A stretch of 8,490 nucleotides of DNA from Bacteroidales bacterium (GTDB taxonomy: Bacteria > Bacteroidota > Bacteroidia > Bacteroidales > UBA12481), in assembly GCA_021160155.1 (NCBI GenBank), contig JAGHDB010000239.1, positions 1 to 8,490 of the forward strand. The letters run 5' to 3'. The notes beneath the pieces were generated by a model. That model saw only the letters and a list, made by a program, of their open reading frames with translations, was not told the DNA's origin and made no database searches. Positions 7,479 to 8,490 of this stretch are shown piece by piece (positions within the stretch are counted from its first letter, which is position 1; each line of letters starts with the position of its first letter). The translations under genes were made by a program, and so were the position numbers.

Positions 7479-8490
7479 TTAAGATAACAGTTTCTCTATC
7501 GCATCCAGTAACAGAGCAGGCTTAACCGGTTTACTTACTGTGTCCTGGCAGCCTGCTTCCATGGCTTTCCGGGCGGCTGCAGATCCTTTAAAAGGCACCA
7601 AAGCGACAATCTTTCTGTGTATTCCTTTTCTCCGGATACCAGCAATAGAATCATTGAATGAAGCATCCGGCAGGTCACTGTCAAGAATTACCAAATCAGC
7701 CGGAGCATTATCAGCAAGGTAATTAAGTGCTTCTTTCAGATTACGGGTCCAGACTACATGCCATTTTTTCGGTCGCATCACCATTTCTAAAAAGAGATAA
7801 CTCATCTCATCCGGTTCAATAATCAGGATAGTTGAATGTTTCTCTTCAGGCTCCGGCATCTCCGGTTTATTGACCTCTGTATCATAAATCAATCCCGGTT
7901 CAACCGGAGTCTCCTTAGGTAACTCAACCGGTTCATGCCCGGGTTTTGCTTCAGGTTCAACAGGTTCAGCTTCTACAGGAGCCGTTTTGACAGATTCCTG
8001 AGGAGGAGGTTTGAGTTCCAGATCAGCTGTCGCAGGCTCTCCTTCAGGATGAAGAATCTCTTCATACTCTTTCAGTGGTGTTTCAGAAGGCATATATTCA
8101 GTACCGGGTTGATAAGGAACTGTAAAGTAGAAAGTTGAGCCTTTACCCAGCACAGATTCCACCCAGATCCGTCCCCCCATCAACTCTACGAAGCCTTTAC
8201 TAAGAGAGAGCCCCAAACCGGTTCCTCCATAATCCTGTCGGGTACCCGTAAATACCCGCCCAAAACGTTCAAATATCAGCGATTGTTTTTCATAGGGAAT
8301 TCCGATACCGGTATCTTTTACATAAAACTGAATATATTTATCCTCCACAATATCATATCCGTATTCTACAAAACCCTCTTCGGTAAACTTAACCGCATTA
8401 TCCAGCAAATGTTGCAAGATCTGACGCAATCTCGTACCATCCAGAATAGCCGTAATATTTTGTTTATCAGTCGGTATCTTCAAAGATAAT
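7479..8490 (-). CDS. Hybrid sensor histidine kinase, C-terminal part (5' end outside window)
   Basis: The frame stays open to the right edge of the window, so this is the last 336 codons of a longer gene; the TTG at 8483 is an internal Leu codon, not a start. Numbering from that Leu: HATPase_c domain about 1-125 with N box LRQILQHLLDNAVKFT (19-34), G1 box DTGIGIP (57-63), F box IFERF (70-74) and G2 box YGGTGLGLSLSK (85-96), so ATP binding looks intact. A linker at about 126-215 is rich in Pro and Glu. A receiver domain follows at about 218-334: ILIIEPDE (219-226), phospho-acceptor Asp in VILDSD (D268), and the conserved Lys in SKP (K318). The second acidic-pocket residue is Pro224 and the usual Thr/Ser position is Val296, both atypical. 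Sensor, membrane and His-containing dimerisation regions are not in view, so the signal is unknown. The stop codon lies 40 bp before mutS2. Confidence 0.92.
   Translation of the reverse strand, partial: LSLKIPTDKQNITAILDGTRLRQILQHLLDNAVKFTEEGFVEYGYDIVEDKYIQFYVKDTGIGIPYEKQSLIFERFGRVFTGTRQDYGGTGLGLSLSKGFVELMGGRIWVESVLGKGSTFYFTVPYQPGTEYMPSETPLKEYEEILHPEGEPATADLELKPPPQESVKTAPVEAEPVEPEAKPGHEPVELPKETPVEPGLIYDTEVNKPEMPEPEEKHSTILIIEPDEMSYLFLEMVMRPKKWHVVWTRNLKEALNYLADNAPADLVILDSDLPDASFNDSIAGIRRKGIHRKIVALVPFKGSAAARKAMEAGCQDTVSKPVKPALLLDAIEKLLS
7891..7975 (-). repeat. Short imperfect repeats encoding the Pro/Glu-rich kinase linker
   Basis: Variants of the core GGTTCAACMGG, or its close relatives, recur on the plus strand (GGTTCAACCGG, CTCAACCGGTTC, AGGTTCAACAGGTTCAG). 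They encode the Pro-Val-Glu-Pro style units EPVEPE, EPVELP and TPVEPG of the linker between the ATPase and receiver domains. The copies are irregular in spacing, so this is a low-complexity coding stretch rather than a true tandem array. Confidence 0.5.

Noticed and set aside
7463..7482. TTAAC...GTTAA inverted repeat and the AACCAATGGTT palindrome between the kinase and mutS2 genes
   Set aside because: The stems are 4-5 bp, AT-rich, and overlap the kinase stop codon; this is easily chance and no U-run follows.
7479..8483. Treating the kinase fragment as a complete 334-residue protein starting at TTG 8483
   Set aside because: The frame continues open upstream to the window edge and the fragment lacks the His-containing dimerisation domain, so the gene is cut by the window instead.

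Overview
This 8.5 kb window looks like an ordinary chromosomal segment of a member of the Bacteroidota (Bacteroidetes). That placement rests on protein style, not on a marker gene. The evidence is a TonB-dependent receptor with a carboxypeptidase-D-like N-terminal domain, a stand-alone MnmD methyltransferase, a MutS2 whose N-terminus reads MVYPENFEEKVGF, a hybrid histidine kinase with the ERF...YGGTGLGL...GGRIWVES layout common in the phylum, and gene starts without clear Shine-Dalgarno sequences. Base composition is moderately AT-rich and even throughout, and I see no mobile elements, RNA genes or CRISPR.

Layout, left to right. (1) 30-713, plus strand: mnmD, a tRNA wobble-uridine methyltransferase. 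It converges, with only 25 bp between stop codons, on (2) 739-3141, minus strand: an outer-membrane TonB-dependent receptor of the hemoglobin/heme-receptor-like class. (3) 3215-4936, minus: a sodium- or proton-coupled alanine/glycine symporter (AGCS family) with an extra soluble insert of about 115 residues. (4) 5024-7438, minus: MutS2 with ATPase, coiled-coil and Smr nuclease domains, starting at TTG. (5) 7479-8490, minus, 5' end outside the window: the C-terminal part of a hybrid sensor histidine kinase (ATPase domain, Pro/Glu-rich linker, receiver domain). No gap between genes exceeds 90 bp.

The four minus-strand genes run in the same direction in the order kinase, mutS2, symporter, receptor. 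The kinase-mutS2 gap is 40 bp, so those two may be co-transcribed; the next two gaps (87 and 73 bp) could hold promoters or terminators. The products act in unrelated processes (signalling, ribosome or DNA quality control, amino-acid uptake, outer-membrane uptake), so I infer neighbourhood rather than one pathway.

I did not find a clearly new system. The points most worth a second look are the receiver domain lacking two usual active-site residues, the symporter insert, the receptor with a FRAP box but no histidine between it and a degenerate NPNL box, and the forced TTG start of mutS2.
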